NCBI RefSeq assembly: GCF_015477775.1
Contig: NZ_JADLQO010000004.1
Span: forward strand, 434,001-498,000
Length of the DNA: 64,000 nucleotides
Reading direction: 5' to 3'
From: Nocardia abscessus
Lineage (GTDB): Bacteria > Actinomycetota > Actinomycetes > Mycobacteriales > Mycobacteriaceae
A model generated the notes under the pieces. The model was not told where the DNA came from. It made no database searches and was given only the letters and a program-made list of their open reading frames with translations. Shown here in pieces: positions 45,957-54,248 of this stretch; positions within the stretch are counted from its first letter, which is position 1; every line of letters starts with the position of its first letter. The translations under genes were made by a program, and so were the position numbers.

Positions 45957-47999
45957 TCAGCACTTGGGGTCGAGCGGAGAACACAGAGGCAGGAGATTCA
46001 TGCGGCCCGGGGTTTCGGTGACGGGCGGAGGCGGCGGCACAGCCTCGGTGGTGGGCACGGGGGCTTGGGGCTGTTGCACAGCGCCGCCCGTGGGGGTCGA
46101 GCAGGAGGCGGCCAGTATCCAGATCGTGCCGATGACGAGCACGATCAATGCCACTGCGGCGATCTGCTGCGAACGGTGGCCGCGTAGCTGGGGCTTTTCG
46201 GCCGCGCGTGCGGGTAGGGCAGTTATCCGCCGCAGATCCGCGATTCGTGGACGGCGCTCGATGACAGCGGTCGGCGTGGGTCGGCGCAGTGGCTGAGGTT
46301 CGGGACTGGGCGTGGACCACGATGCCGGCCTGCTCGGCAGAGGTGCGGGCGCGGGCCGTGGGCGCAGTGGTCGGTCGGGCGCGGGTTCGATCCACGACGA
46401 CCAGTTGTCCGTGAACGACGACGGCGCTGATCGCGCGACCGGATCGAGTCCCTCGCCGGCGGGCGAGGGCTCGGGTTCTGTTCGTTCCGGGCCGGTGGGC
46501 GCGGCCGCGGCGGCCCGTTTCGACGCTACGTGCTCGGTTGTGAAGCGTTCCGGCGCATGGTCTTCGGGCTCGGCGATTTCCTCTCGGGCGGGCCTGACCG
46601 CGAGCCGTCCTTCGGAGCGAGGCGGCTTCGAGGCCCATTCCGCGCCATCGACCTCTGGCTCTTCCGCCGAATCGCGCGACTGCGCATACCCCGGAGAGGG
46701 CGGCGCGTGGTGCGTTAGTGCGCGGCCGCCCGGATCGGGATGGGCTGTCGCACTGGCCGACTCAGGCTCGAATGCCGCCGGCTCCGGCGCGAGGAATTCC
46801 GGTGCGAATGGGTCCGGCTCGGCCGGTCGCGTCTGCACCACCCTCGCAGCGGGCGCATCCTGCGCGGGACGCGACTCGGCGGCGTACACCACTCGGATGT
46901 CGTCGGAAACATCCACGTATTCGAGCGGCTGCGGATCCGTCGACGAGAATCCGTCCGCTCGCTGTTCGCTCTCCGCACCGGATCGCCTCGACGGCTCGGG
47001 CTCCGATTCCTCGGATTCCGAGATATCGAACCCCGCAGCGTCGGGTTCCGCATCGTCGGTTCGCGTCCGCACCGGCATCGCGGACAGCGGTGGCATCGAC
47101 CGATCCGACTCCGTCGCGAGCTGACCTACTTCGACCGGTCCGTCATTCGCCCCAGAGCTTCGCTTCGAACTGGATGCGGTGAGTCGCGCCGCAACGGGAA
47201 CCACATCCGACGGCTCCGGAGCAAGCTCCGCCGATGGCGCCTCCGAGCTCTCCGACATGTCATCGGTATCCGAGATGATCTCGGCCGCGGCAGACCTGCC
47301 GCCATCCGGACGCGGCTTGCGCGTCACGGTGTCCAGCGCCGCGAGCGTCCCGGCCCGCAGCTTCTGCTCCGGCGGAAAACCGTCCGCCACCAAGTCGTCG
47401 ACGGTGACCTGGTCGCCCAGGTTCAGATCGGTGAGCAGGGCGTGGGTGCGTTCGGCGGTCCAGATGAGTTTGCGGCTCGCGGTGCGGTGGAACCAGGCGC
47501 GAAGGTCGACGGGCGTGGTGCCGAGGACCACTGCGCAACCGCGCCGCCGTGATTCGACGTTCAGCGTGAGGTTCGAGTTCTCGGGCGGCACCACCACGAT
47601 GAGGCCGTCCACGAACGCTTCGGCATTGTGCTTGCGCACCAGTGCCTTCAGGTTGAAGACGTTGCTCGTCACCTGGTCGAACGGGCTGCTGTCGTTGTCG
47701 CGCACGTGGATCGGGTCGCCCGCGAAGCCGGACAGCCGCCAGCGCCCGTTGGCCTGTACCGAGAGGACGCCGGTCGTGGCTTCCGGGACGGCGCCCTTCA
47801 CCTCGATCACCACCGCCGCCCTGGGCGTGATGACCACCAGATCGGCTTCTTGCGTCTCGTCCTTGCGGTCGCGCTCGGGTAGGTAACACCCCGAGATCGC
47901 CAGTCCCACAATGACGTACTGGCCGGTCCAGGTCCGCATCCAGTTGAGCACACGCTGCTCGGATCGCGGCGCCGTCGTTCGTTCGTTGATGACCAACAT
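45957..47999 (-). CDS. NERD-domain protein with acidic linker and C-terminal membrane anchor
   Basis: 680 residues from ATG 47999 (GGAGG upstream); longer frames upstream are rejected. Residues about 5-250 are a nuclease-related domain: RSEQRVLNWM, then QEADLVVITPRAAVVIEVKG, with the Asp and Glu-x-Lys of a restriction-endonuclease-like site, and later FDQVTSNVFNLKALVRKH and FVDGLIVVVPPEN. Residues about 290-600 are a low-complexity acidic Ser/Pro/Glu region. A single transmembrane helix (IAAVALIVLVIGTIWILAA, about 613-631) is followed by 49 residues, Pro-rich with two Cys near the end, presumably outside. NERD proteins are thought to process nucleic acid; a membrane-tethered form is notable. 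Convergent with the TPR-CHAT gene. Confidence 0.83.
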   Translation of the reverse strand: MLVINERTTAPRSEQRVLNWMRTWTGQYVIVGLAISGCYLPERDRKDETQEADLVVITPRAAVVIEVKGAVPEATTGVLSVQANGRWRLSGFAGDPIHVRDNDSSPFDQVTSNVFNLKALVRKHNAEAFVDGLIVVVPPENSNLTLNVESRRRGCAVVLGTTPVDLRAWFHRTASRKLIWTAERTHALLTDLNLGDQVTVDDLVADGFPPEQKLRAGTLAALDTVTRKPRPDGGRSAAAEIISDTDDMSESSEAPSAELAPEPSDVVPVAARLTASSSKRSSGANDGPVEVGQLATESDRSMPPLSAMPVRTRTDDAEPDAAGFDISESEESEPEPSRRSGAESEQRADGFSSTDPQPLEYVDVSDDIRVVYAAESRPAQDAPAARVVQTRPAEPDPFAPEFLAPEPAAFEPESASATAHPDPGGRALTHHAPPSPGYAQSRDSAEEPEVDGAEWASKPPRSEGRLAVRPAREEIAEPEDHAPERFTTEHVASKRAAAAAPTGPERTEPEPSPAGEGLDPVARSAPSSFTDNWSSWIEPAPDRPLRPRPAPAPLPSRPASWSTPSPEPQPLRRPTPTAVIERRPRIADLRRITALPARAAEKPQLRGHRSQQIAAVALIVLVIGTIWILAASCSTPTGGAVQQPQAPVPTTEAVPPPPPVTETPGRMNLLPLCSPLDPKC

Positions 48000-48166
48000 C
48001 GGCGGCCTCCATCGCCGTCCCACACCATGGACCCCACAACGGTATGCGCCGAGATATCCGACACAAAATCGAAAGGCACTGTAGGAGCACGGTATTGGCA
48101 GCACAAGGGCATACGGAGTACGGCGTGTGGGCAGCGCCACAGTGACGACGTCCGAAGCGGGACTCG

Positions 48167-48805
48167 TCAACCCCGCAGCGCGGAAGCCAGGGCCGGATCG
48201 ACGGAGAAGGCTATGGCGATCAGCGACTCGACCAGCAGTTCGACGAGTTGTTCGCGGGAGACGGGTTCGGTGCGCAACCACGTCAGGGTGGATTCTTCGA
48301 CGAACGCGATCCAGCCGCGCATGGCGAGCATGAGGCGGGGGTGGTCGGACTCGGAGACCGGCACGGGCGTTTCGGCGAGGATGATCCCGATGATGGCATC
48401 GCGAGTCTGGTCGACCAAGGGGGCCAACTCGGGGCTGACGCTGGTCGGGCCGCGCAGGAGCGCGAGGTAAGAGGTGCGGTTCTCGGTGACGTACCCGATG
48501 TAGCGCTCGATCGAGTCGCGCAACATCTCGAAGAGGCCGAGCGAGCGGTCCGGCGCGACACGCTCGAGCAGTTCGGCGTTGGCGTGTCGCACGATCGCCA
48601 GCTGGAAATCCTGCTTGGTCGGGAAGTAGTGGAACAGCAGGCCGCGCGAGATGCCGGCCTGGGCGGCGATCTCACTGACCGAGATGTCCTCGATGGAGCG
48701 CTCGCCGAGCATCTTGGCGCCCAAGGTGATCAGCTGCTCGCGGCGCTCGTCGGGGCTGAGCCGCGTGCGCTTCGGGGCGTCTCCGTGAGTTCTGGTCACC
48801 AGCAC
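48167..48805 (-). CDS. TetR/AcrR family regulator
   Basis: 212 residues from GTG 48805 (a second GTG two codons in is possible). The N-terminal HTH is complete: RREQLITLGAKMLGERSIED, then ISVSEIAAQAGISRGLLFHYF and PTKQDFQ. The C-terminal helical domain shows YIGYVTENRTSYLALLRGP and LMLAMRGWIAFVEESTLTWL, a pattern common in regulators of lipid-metabolism genes. It is divergent from the BVMO-SDR-esterase operon, with an inverted repeat overlapping that operon's -35 element, so it is most likely its repressor and also controls itself. Between this gene and the NERD start (48000-48166) nothing else is seen. Confidence 0.92.
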   Translation of the reverse strand: MLVTRTHGDAPKRTRLSPDERREQLITLGAKMLGERSIEDISVSEIAAQAGISRGLLFHYFPTKQDFQLAIVRHANAELLERVAPDRSLGLFEMLRDSIERYIGYVTENRTSYLALLRGPTSVSPELAPLVDQTRDAIIGIILAETPVPVSESDHPRLMLAMRGWIAFVEESTLTWLRTEPVSREQLVELLVESLIAIAFSVDPALASALRG

Positions 48806-48820
48806 ATCCTACTGAACGGA

Positions 48821-48839
48821 AGTCAATACACTGTTGACT
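48821..48839. promoter_or_regulatory. TetR operator candidate AGTCAA-N7-TTGACT
   Basis: Perfect six-base inverted arms at 48821-48826 and 48834-48839, lying between the TetR gene and the BVMO gene. The right arm is also the -35 hexamer of the promoter below, so binding would block RNA polymerase. Confidence 0.55.
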
Positions 48840-48862
48840 CGTGCTCAATAGCACCGTAGTCT
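48834..48862 (+). promoter_or_regulatory. promoter of the BVMO operon, leaderless
   Basis: TTGACT (48834-48839), 17-base spacer, TAGTCT (48857-48862), then seven bases to the ATG at 48870. There is no Shine-Dalgarno, so transcription very probably starts at the ATG. Confidence 0.7.
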
Positions 48863-48869
48863 CGATTAC

Positions 48870-50399
48870 ATGAGTCGCAAGGTTACAGACAAAGCTGTCG
48901 CCGCCCGACCCACGCGCCACGCCAGGACGATCATCATCGGCAGCGGGTTCGCGGGTCTGGGTCTGGCCATCCGGCTGACCCAGCAGGGTCGCAACGACTT
49001 CCTCGTGCTGGAGCGCGGCAGCGATGTCGGCGGCACCTGGCGCGACAACACCTATCCCGGCGCGGCCTGCGACGTCCCTTCGCATCTGTACTCGTACTCG
49101 TTCGCGCTGAACCCGAACTGGTCGCGGTCGTTCTCCCGGCAGGGCGAGATCCAGCAGTACATCCAGGACGTGTCCAAGCGCTACGACGTGCGCGACAAGC
49201 ACATCTTCGACTGCGACGTGACCAGCGCCCGCTGGAACAATGAGACCTCCCGCTGGGAGATCGAGTCGACCAAGGGCAGCTTCACCGCCGACACGGTGGT
49301 CTCGGCGGTCGGCGCGCTGTGCGAGCCCGCGCTGCCGGATATCAAAGGCATCGGCGAGTTCGAAGGCGAGATCTTCCACTCCGCACGCTGGAACCACGAC
49401 GCCGACCTCACCGGCAAGCGGGTAGCCATCATCGGCACCGGCGCCTCGGCCATCCAGATCGTGCCCGCCATCGCGGCGCAGGTCGGGCACCTGGACGTCT
49501 ACCAGCGCACCGCGCCGTGGCTGCTGCCGCGCCTGGACCGCCCGTACACGAAGGCCGAGCGACTCGCCTTCAAGCACGTGCCCGGCTTGCAGCGACTGTC
49601 CCGCGCGGCCATCTACGCCGCGCGCGAGACCCAGGTGGTCGGCCTGGCCAAGGCTCCGGCCCTGATGCAGCTGTTCCAAGCCATCGCGAAGGCCAAATTG
49701 CGCTACGAGATCCGCGATCCGCAGTTGCGCGCCAAGGTCACGCCGAACTTCCGGATCGGCTGCAAGCGCATGCTGATCTCCAACGACTACTACCCGGCGC
49801 TGTCGCGCCCCAACGTCGACGTGGTCACCGACGGCATCGCCGAGGTGCGCGCGAACTCGATCGTCACCGAGGACGGCACCGAGCGCGAGATCGACGCGTT
49901 GATCGTGGCGACCGGCTTCCACGTCACCGACTCGCCGACCTACGACACGATCGCGGGCCGCGACGGCCGCACCCTGTCGGAGGTGTTCGACGAGATCGGC
50001 CAGCAGGGCTACAAGGGCACTTCGATCGCCAACTTCCCCAATATGTTCTTCCTGCTGGGGCCGAACGTGGGCCTCGGGCACACCTCGATGGTGTACATGA
50101 TCGAATCGCAGATCAATTACGTGGCCGACGCATTGGCTACCATCGAGCGCCTCGACCTGCGTACCGTGGAAGTGCGCCGCGAAGTGCAGGATGCCTACAA
50201 CAAGGATCTGCAGGCGAAGCTGGCCGGGAGCGTCTGGCTCACCGGCGGGTGCTCGAGCTGGTACCTGGACAAGCACGGCAACAACACCACGCTGTGGCCG
50301 GACTTCACTTTCGAATTCCGTAGGCTGACCAAGACTTTCGACGTGGCGGCGTACGACATCTCCATTTCCCGAACCGATGTGAAAGCAGTGGCATCGTGA
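48870..50399 (+). CDS. flavin-containing Baeyer-Villiger-type monooxygenase
   Basis: 509 residues. FAD-binding ARTIIIGSGFAGLGLAIRL (about 19-37), the ERGSDVGGTWRDNTYPGAAC stretch, the BVMO fingerprint region FEGEIFHSARWNHD, and the NADPH-binding VAIIGTGASAIQIVPAIA (about 188-205). LIVATGFHVTDSP closes the fold. It should insert oxygen into or hydroxylate a lipophilic ketone or fatty substrate using NADPH. Order BVMO, SDR, esterase recalls the mymA operon of M. tuberculosis (MymA, LipR, SadH), which modifies envelope lipids, but here the neighbouring regulator is TetR-like. The downstream SDR start overlaps its stop by four bases (GTGA). Confidence 0.9.
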   Translation: MSRKVTDKAVAARPTRHARTIIIGSGFAGLGLAIRLTQQGRNDFLVLERGSDVGGTWRDNTYPGAACDVPSHLYSYSFALNPNWSRSFSRQGEIQQYIQDVSKRYDVRDKHIFDCDVTSARWNNETSRWEIESTKGSFTADTVVSAVGALCEPALPDIKGIGEFEGEIFHSARWNHDADLTGKRVAIIGTGASAIQIVPAIAAQVGHLDVYQRTAPWLLPRLDRPYTKAERLAFKHVPGLQRLSRAAIYAARETQVVGLAKAPALMQLFQAIAKAKLRYEIRDPQLRAKVTPNFRIGCKRMLISNDYYPALSRPNVDVVTDGIAEVRANSIVTEDGTEREIDALIVATGFHVTDSPTYDTIAGRDGRTLSEVFDEIGQQGYKGTSIANFPNMFFLLGPNVGLGHTSMVYMIESQINYVADALATIERLDLRTVEVRREVQDAYNKDLQAKLAGSVWLTGGCSSWYLDKHGNNTTLWPDFTFEFRRLTKTFDVAAYDISISRTDVKAVAS

Positions 50400-51226
50400 G
50401 CAGTGACGCTTACTTCAAGAACAAGGTCTGTGTGATCACCGGAGCGGGCTCCGGGATAGGTCGTGCGCTGGCGGTGAATCTGGCCAGGCGCGGAGCCAAA
50501 CTGGCACTGTCGGACATCGATGTCGAGGGTCTGGCCGAGACCACCCGCCGCTGCGAGCAGCTGGGCGCCGAAGTCAAGTCCGACCGGCTGAACGTGGTCG
50601 AACGTGAAGCGGTCATCCTCTACGCCGACGCGGTGAAAGCGCACTTCGGCACCGTGCACCAGGTCTACAACAACGCGGGCATCGCCCACCACGGCGAGGT
50701 CATCCGCTCGGAGTACAAGGACTTCGAGCGCGTGATGGACGTCGATTTCTGGGGTGTCGTCAACGGCACCAAGGCGTTTCTGCCGATGGTCATCGAGTCC
50801 GGTGACGGCCACATCGTCAACGTCTCCAGCCTGTTCGGGCTGATCGCGATCCCCGGCCAGTCCGCGTACAACGCGGCCAAGTTCGCGGTGCGCGGCTTCA
50901 CCGAGTCGCTGCGCCAGGAGATGCTGGTCGCGCGGCACCCGGTCAAGGTCACCTGCGTGCACCCCGGCGGCATCAAGACCGCGGTCGCGCGCAACGCCAC
51001 CTACGCCGAGGGCATCGACAGCAAGTCGGCCGCGTCGATGTTCGACAGGAAGCTGGCCATCCACACCCCGGAGATGGCGGCGCAGACCATCACCGAGGGC
51101 GTGCGCAAGGGGCACGGCCGCGTGCTGATCGGCTGGGAGGCCAAGCTGCTGGATCTGTTCGTCCGGGTGACCGCGTCGGGCTACCAGCGGATCGCGGCCA
51201 ACGTCGAACGCCGCTTCCTGCCCTGA
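50396..51226 (+). CDS. short-chain dehydrogenase/reductase
   Basis: 276 residues starting GTG in a GTGA overlap with the BVMO stop. SDR motifs: KVCVITGAGSGIGRALAVNL (TGxxxGIG), LSDIDVEG for NADP(H)/NAD selection, NNAG, the catalytic Ser in IVNVSSLFGL, and Tyr/Lys in SAYNAAKFAVRGFTESLRQE. It oxidises or reduces a hydroxyl or keto group, presumably on the substrate of the BVMO. Its length (276) and sequence type match the SadH-like or Rv1245c-like SDRs of mycobacteria as I remember them. Confidence 0.92.
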   Translation: MSSDAYFKNKVCVITGAGSGIGRALAVNLARRGAKLALSDIDVEGLAETTRRCEQLGAEVKSDRLNVVEREAVILYADAVKAHFGTVHQVYNNAGIAHHGEVIRSEYKDFERVMDVDFWGVVNGTKAFLPMVIESGDGHIVNVSSLFGLIAIPGQSAYNAAKFAVRGFTESLRQEMLVARHPVKVTCVHPGGIKTAVARNATYAEGIDSKSAASMFDRKLAIHTPEMAAQTITEGVRKGHGRVLIGWEAKLLDLFVRVTASGYQRIAANVERRFLP

Positions 51227-51248
51227 TCCCGGGATTCGAGACACGACG

Positions 51249-52166
51249 ATGCGGGACATCAACCTTCCGCTGCCCCTCGCGCGGGCGGTACTGAATCCGA
51301 TCTTCCGGGTGACGCTGAACAAGCGGTTGCCGTTCGCGGTGCAGCGCAGACTGCTCGACGTGAGCTCGCGGGCACAGCTGCTGCCCGCGGGCGCGGTCGT
51401 GCAACCCATCCGGCTGGGCGGCAGGCCCGCCGAGCGGATCGGCTTCGCGAACACCGCCGGCGACGGCGCCGTCCTGTATCTCCACGGGGGCGGCTATGCG
51501 GTCGGCTCCCTGGCGACGCACCGCTCGCTGGCGGCCCGCCTGGCGCGGGACACGGGTTACGCGGTCTACGTGCTGGACTACCGCCTCGCGCCGGAACACC
51601 CGTTCCCCGCGGCGCTGGACGACGCCGAGGCCGCATTCCTCGAACTCGTGGCGAGCGAGGGATTCCAGCCGGGCCGGATCGCCGTCTCGGGCGATTCCGC
51701 GGGGGGCGGGCTGTCGCTGGCCCTCGCGCAACGCCTGATCGCCCGGCACGGGCAGACCCCGGCGGCGCTCGGGCTGATCGCGCCGTGGGCCGACCCGAAC
51801 GAGATCCCGGAGCGGGAACGCGACCTGGTGATCAACAAGCCGTGGTCACGCGCCTGCGCGTCCGCCTACCTGGGCGAGGGCGACTCGGCCGATCCGTCCT
51901 ACGCCCCGCTGACCGGTGAACTGCGCGGCCTGCCGCCGACTTACGTGCAAGTGGACGTCAGCGAACTGCTGCACGGCCAGTGCGTCACGCTGGTCGCCGC
52001 GCTGCGCGAGGCGGGCGTGCACGTCCGCTTCACCGAGAGCAAGGGATTGTGGCACGTCGCACAGCTGCAGGCCGCGCTGGCCTCGCCCGCGGCGGCCGCG
52101 CTGCGCGAGCTCGCCGAGTTCCTGCGCGAAGCGATTCAACCGGCGGACCTGCGCGAACTAGGATGA
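51249..52166 (+). CDS. alpha/beta hydrolase, hormone-sensitive-lipase family (LipR-like)
   Basis: 305 residues. The HSL-family HGGG motif is in VLYLHGGGYAVGSLATHRSL, the nucleophile Ser in IAVSGDSAGGGLSLALA, an acidic residue in TYVQVDVSELLHG and a His in ESKGLWHVAQL near the C-terminus. YVLDYRLAPEHPFPAALDDA is the usual HSL linker. It hydrolyses short to medium acyl esters. As the third gene of the BVMO operon (22 bases after the SDR) it may cleave the ester made by the monooxygenase. No signal peptide is evident. Confidence 0.9.
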   Translation: MRDINLPLPLARAVLNPIFRVTLNKRLPFAVQRRLLDVSSRAQLLPAGAVVQPIRLGGRPAERIGFANTAGDGAVLYLHGGGYAVGSLATHRSLAARLARDTGYAVYVLDYRLAPEHPFPAALDDAEAAFLELVASEGFQPGRIAVSGDSAGGGLSLALAQRLIARHGQTPAALGLIAPWADPNEIPERERDLVINKPWSRACASAYLGEGDSADPSYAPLTGELRGLPPTYVQVDVSELLHGQCVTLVAALREAGVHVRFTESKGLWHVAQLQAALASPAAAALRELAEFLREAIQPADLRELG

Positions 52167-52250
52167 AATCCGAGCGGGTCCCTACCCTGCGGTGATGTAC
52201 GGAGGCGATTTCGGTGGTCGACCTCACGACCCTGGCGCAGGTGTCGTAGA

Positions 52251-52264
52251 TTACTGGCGAGTAA
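52251..52264. promoter_or_regulatory. TTACT-GGCG-AGTAA inverted repeat upstream of fadD
   Basis: Five-base perfect arms around GGCG, 20 bases before the FadD ATG, at the end of a 118-base gap after the esterase gene. The shape suits a regulator of fatty-acid genes, but I cannot name one. Confidence 0.4.
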
Positions 52265-52284
52265 ACCCACGTGGAAGGGCACTG

Positions 52285-54078
52285 ATGCGAGAGTTCGAAG
52301 TCCCGGCTTCCTACACCATTCCGGATGACGCGAACAATTCCGACAACGTCTTCCGCCACGCCGAACAAGCGCCGAACGCGGTGCTGTTCAATGTGCCGAA
52401 CGGCAGTGGCGGCTGGCAGGACGTCACAGCCGCGGAGTTCGCGAAGACCGTGACGGGCGTGGCGAAGGGCTTGATCGCCGCGGGCCTCGAACTCGGCGAT
52501 CGCGTCGCCATCATGGCTCCGACGCGCTACGAATGGGCCGTCCTCGATTTCGCCATCTGGGCCGCGGGCGGCTGCACCGTCGCGATCTACGACAGCTCCG
52601 CCGCCGAGCAGGCCAAGTGGATCCTGCAGGACTCGGCCACCAAGCTGCTGATCCTGGACAGCGACAAGCACCGCAAGGTGATCGATGAGATCGAAGCCGG
52701 GTCGCTGCCGGACCTGCGGGAGATCCTGCAGATCGACAAGGGCGCGCTGGACGACCTGATCGGTCGCGGCGCCGACCTGGACGATCAGGCCGTGCACGAC
52801 CGCCGCGCCCAGGTCGGCGCGCAGTCACCGGCCACCCTGATCTACACCTCGGGCACCACCGGCCGCCCGAAGGGCGTCATGCTGACCCACGCGAACCTGT
52901 ACGCGGAGTCCAAGTCCGACCGGATCGCGCTGCACAAGTACGTCACCGAGGGCAAGAAGACCCTCATGTTCCTGCCGCTGGCGCACGTCTTCGCCCGCGC
53001 CGTCGCGCTCGCCGCGTTCGACGCGAAGGTGATCGTCGCGCACACCGCCGACTGGTCCACCCTGGTCGAGCAGTTCGGCAGCTACCGGCCGCACTTCATC
53101 CTCTCGGTGCCCCGGGTGTTCGAGAAGGTGTTCAACAGCGCCAAGCAGAAGGCCCACGACGGCGGCAAGGGCAAGATCTTCGACGCCGCCGCCGATACCG
53201 CGATCGCGTGGAGCGAGGCGATCGACAACGGCGGACCGGGCATCGGGCTGAAGCTCAAGCACGCGCTGTTCGACAAGCTGGTCTACAGCAAGCTGCGCGC
53301 GGCCCTCGGCGGCCAGTGCGAGGCGGCCGTCTCCGGCGGCGGCCCGCTCGGCGCGCGGCTTGGCCACTTCTTCCGCGGCGTCGGCGTGACCATCTACGAG
53401 GGCTACGGCCTCACCGAGACCACCGCGGCCATCGCGGTCAACACCCCGGAGCAGATCCGGGTCGGCTCGGTCGGCCGCCCGATCGAGGGCCACGCCGCCA
53501 AGATCGCCGAGGACGGCGAGCTGCTGCTGCGCGGCTCGGTCGTGTTCGACGGTTACTGGGGCAACGCGGAGGCCACCGAGGAGGCATTCGAGGACGGCTG
53601 GTTCAAGACCGGCGATCTCGGCGCCATCGACGGCGACGGCTTCATCACCATCACCGGCCGCAAGAAGGAGATCATCGTCACCGCCGGTGGCAAGAACGTC
53701 TCCCCCGCGCTGCTGGAGGACTCGCTGCGGGCGCATCCGCTGATCAGCCAGGTGATGGTGGTCGGCGACGGCCAGCCGTTCATCGGCGCGCTGATCACGC
53801 TGGACCCGGAGTCGCTGCCCGGCTGGAAGGAACGCAACAACCTGCCCGCCGACACCCCGATCGAGAAGCTGATCGAGAACCCGGACCTGATCGCCGAGGT
53901 GGACGCGGCGGTGGCCGAGACCAACAAGAAGGTCTCGCACGCCGAGCAGATCAAGAAGACTCGTCTGCTGACCATCGACTGGACCCAGGAGACCGGCGAG
54001 CTCACCCCGAAGATGTCGCTCAAGCGCGCGGTCGTGATGAAGCAGCACGCCGACGACGTGGCGAGCATCTACAACTGA
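52285..54078 (+). CDS. long-chain fatty acid-CoA ligase (FadD15-like)
   Basis: 597 residues from ATG 52285, with GGAAGGG upstream; the longer frame adds unrelated sequence. ANL motifs: ATLIYTSGTTGRPKGVMLTH, IYEGYGLTETTAAIAVNTP, DGWFKTGDLGAIDGDGFITI, then GRKKEIIVTAGGKNVSP, and the C-terminal catalytic Lys in ELTPKMSLKRAVV. The length and the insert in the N-terminal domain (residues about 260-350) match long-chain acyl-CoA synthetases of the FadD15 type. It activates fatty acids with ATP and CoA for beta-oxidation or lipid assembly. It is probably a separate transcription unit, since a palindrome precedes it and a strong terminator follows. Confidence 0.93.
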   Translation: MREFEVPASYTIPDDANNSDNVFRHAEQAPNAVLFNVPNGSGGWQDVTAAEFAKTVTGVAKGLIAAGLELGDRVAIMAPTRYEWAVLDFAIWAAGGCTVAIYDSSAAEQAKWILQDSATKLLILDSDKHRKVIDEIEAGSLPDLREILQIDKGALDDLIGRGADLDDQAVHDRRAQVGAQSPATLIYTSGTTGRPKGVMLTHANLYAESKSDRIALHKYVTEGKKTLMFLPLAHVFARAVALAAFDAKVIVAHTADWSTLVEQFGSYRPHFILSVPRVFEKVFNSAKQKAHDGGKGKIFDAAADTAIAWSEAIDNGGPGIGLKLKHALFDKLVYSKLRAALGGQCEAAVSGGGPLGARLGHFFRGVGVTIYEGYGLTETTAAIAVNTPEQIRVGSVGRPIEGHAAKIAEDGELLLRGSVVFDGYWGNAEATEEAFEDGWFKTGDLGAIDGDGFITITGRKKEIIVTAGGKNVSPALLEDSLRAHPLISQVMVVGDGQPFIGALITLDPESLPGWKERNNLPADTPIEKLIENPDLIAEVDAAVAETNKKVSHAEQIKKTRLLTIDWTQETGELTPKMSLKRAVVMKQHADDVASIYN

Positions 54079-54092
54079 GCTGATCGCTGCGA

Positions 54093-54128
54093 GGCGCTGT
54101 CCGCGAACCATTCGCGGACAGCGCCTTT
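54093..54128 (+). terminator. rho-independent terminator after fadD
   Basis: 15-base arms (54093-54107 and 54111-54125) are perfectly complementary with a three-base loop, then TTTCG follows. It stands 14 bases after the fadD stop. Confidence 0.85.
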
Positions 54129-54248
54129 CGCGTTCCCGAGGGCTGGTCGCCCGCACTCGACCGGGTCCGGCACGGGGGTGAACGCCGCAACGGGGACCGG
54201 TGGATCGGTCACCGGCCGCGGGGGCCGACCCGCAGTAGTCTCGATGCC

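Noticed and set aside
48870..52166. Calling the BVMO-SDR-esterase genes the mymA operon outright
   Set aside because: Gene types match, but order, regulator type and missing adhD/fadD13 neighbours differ, so only a resemblance is reported.
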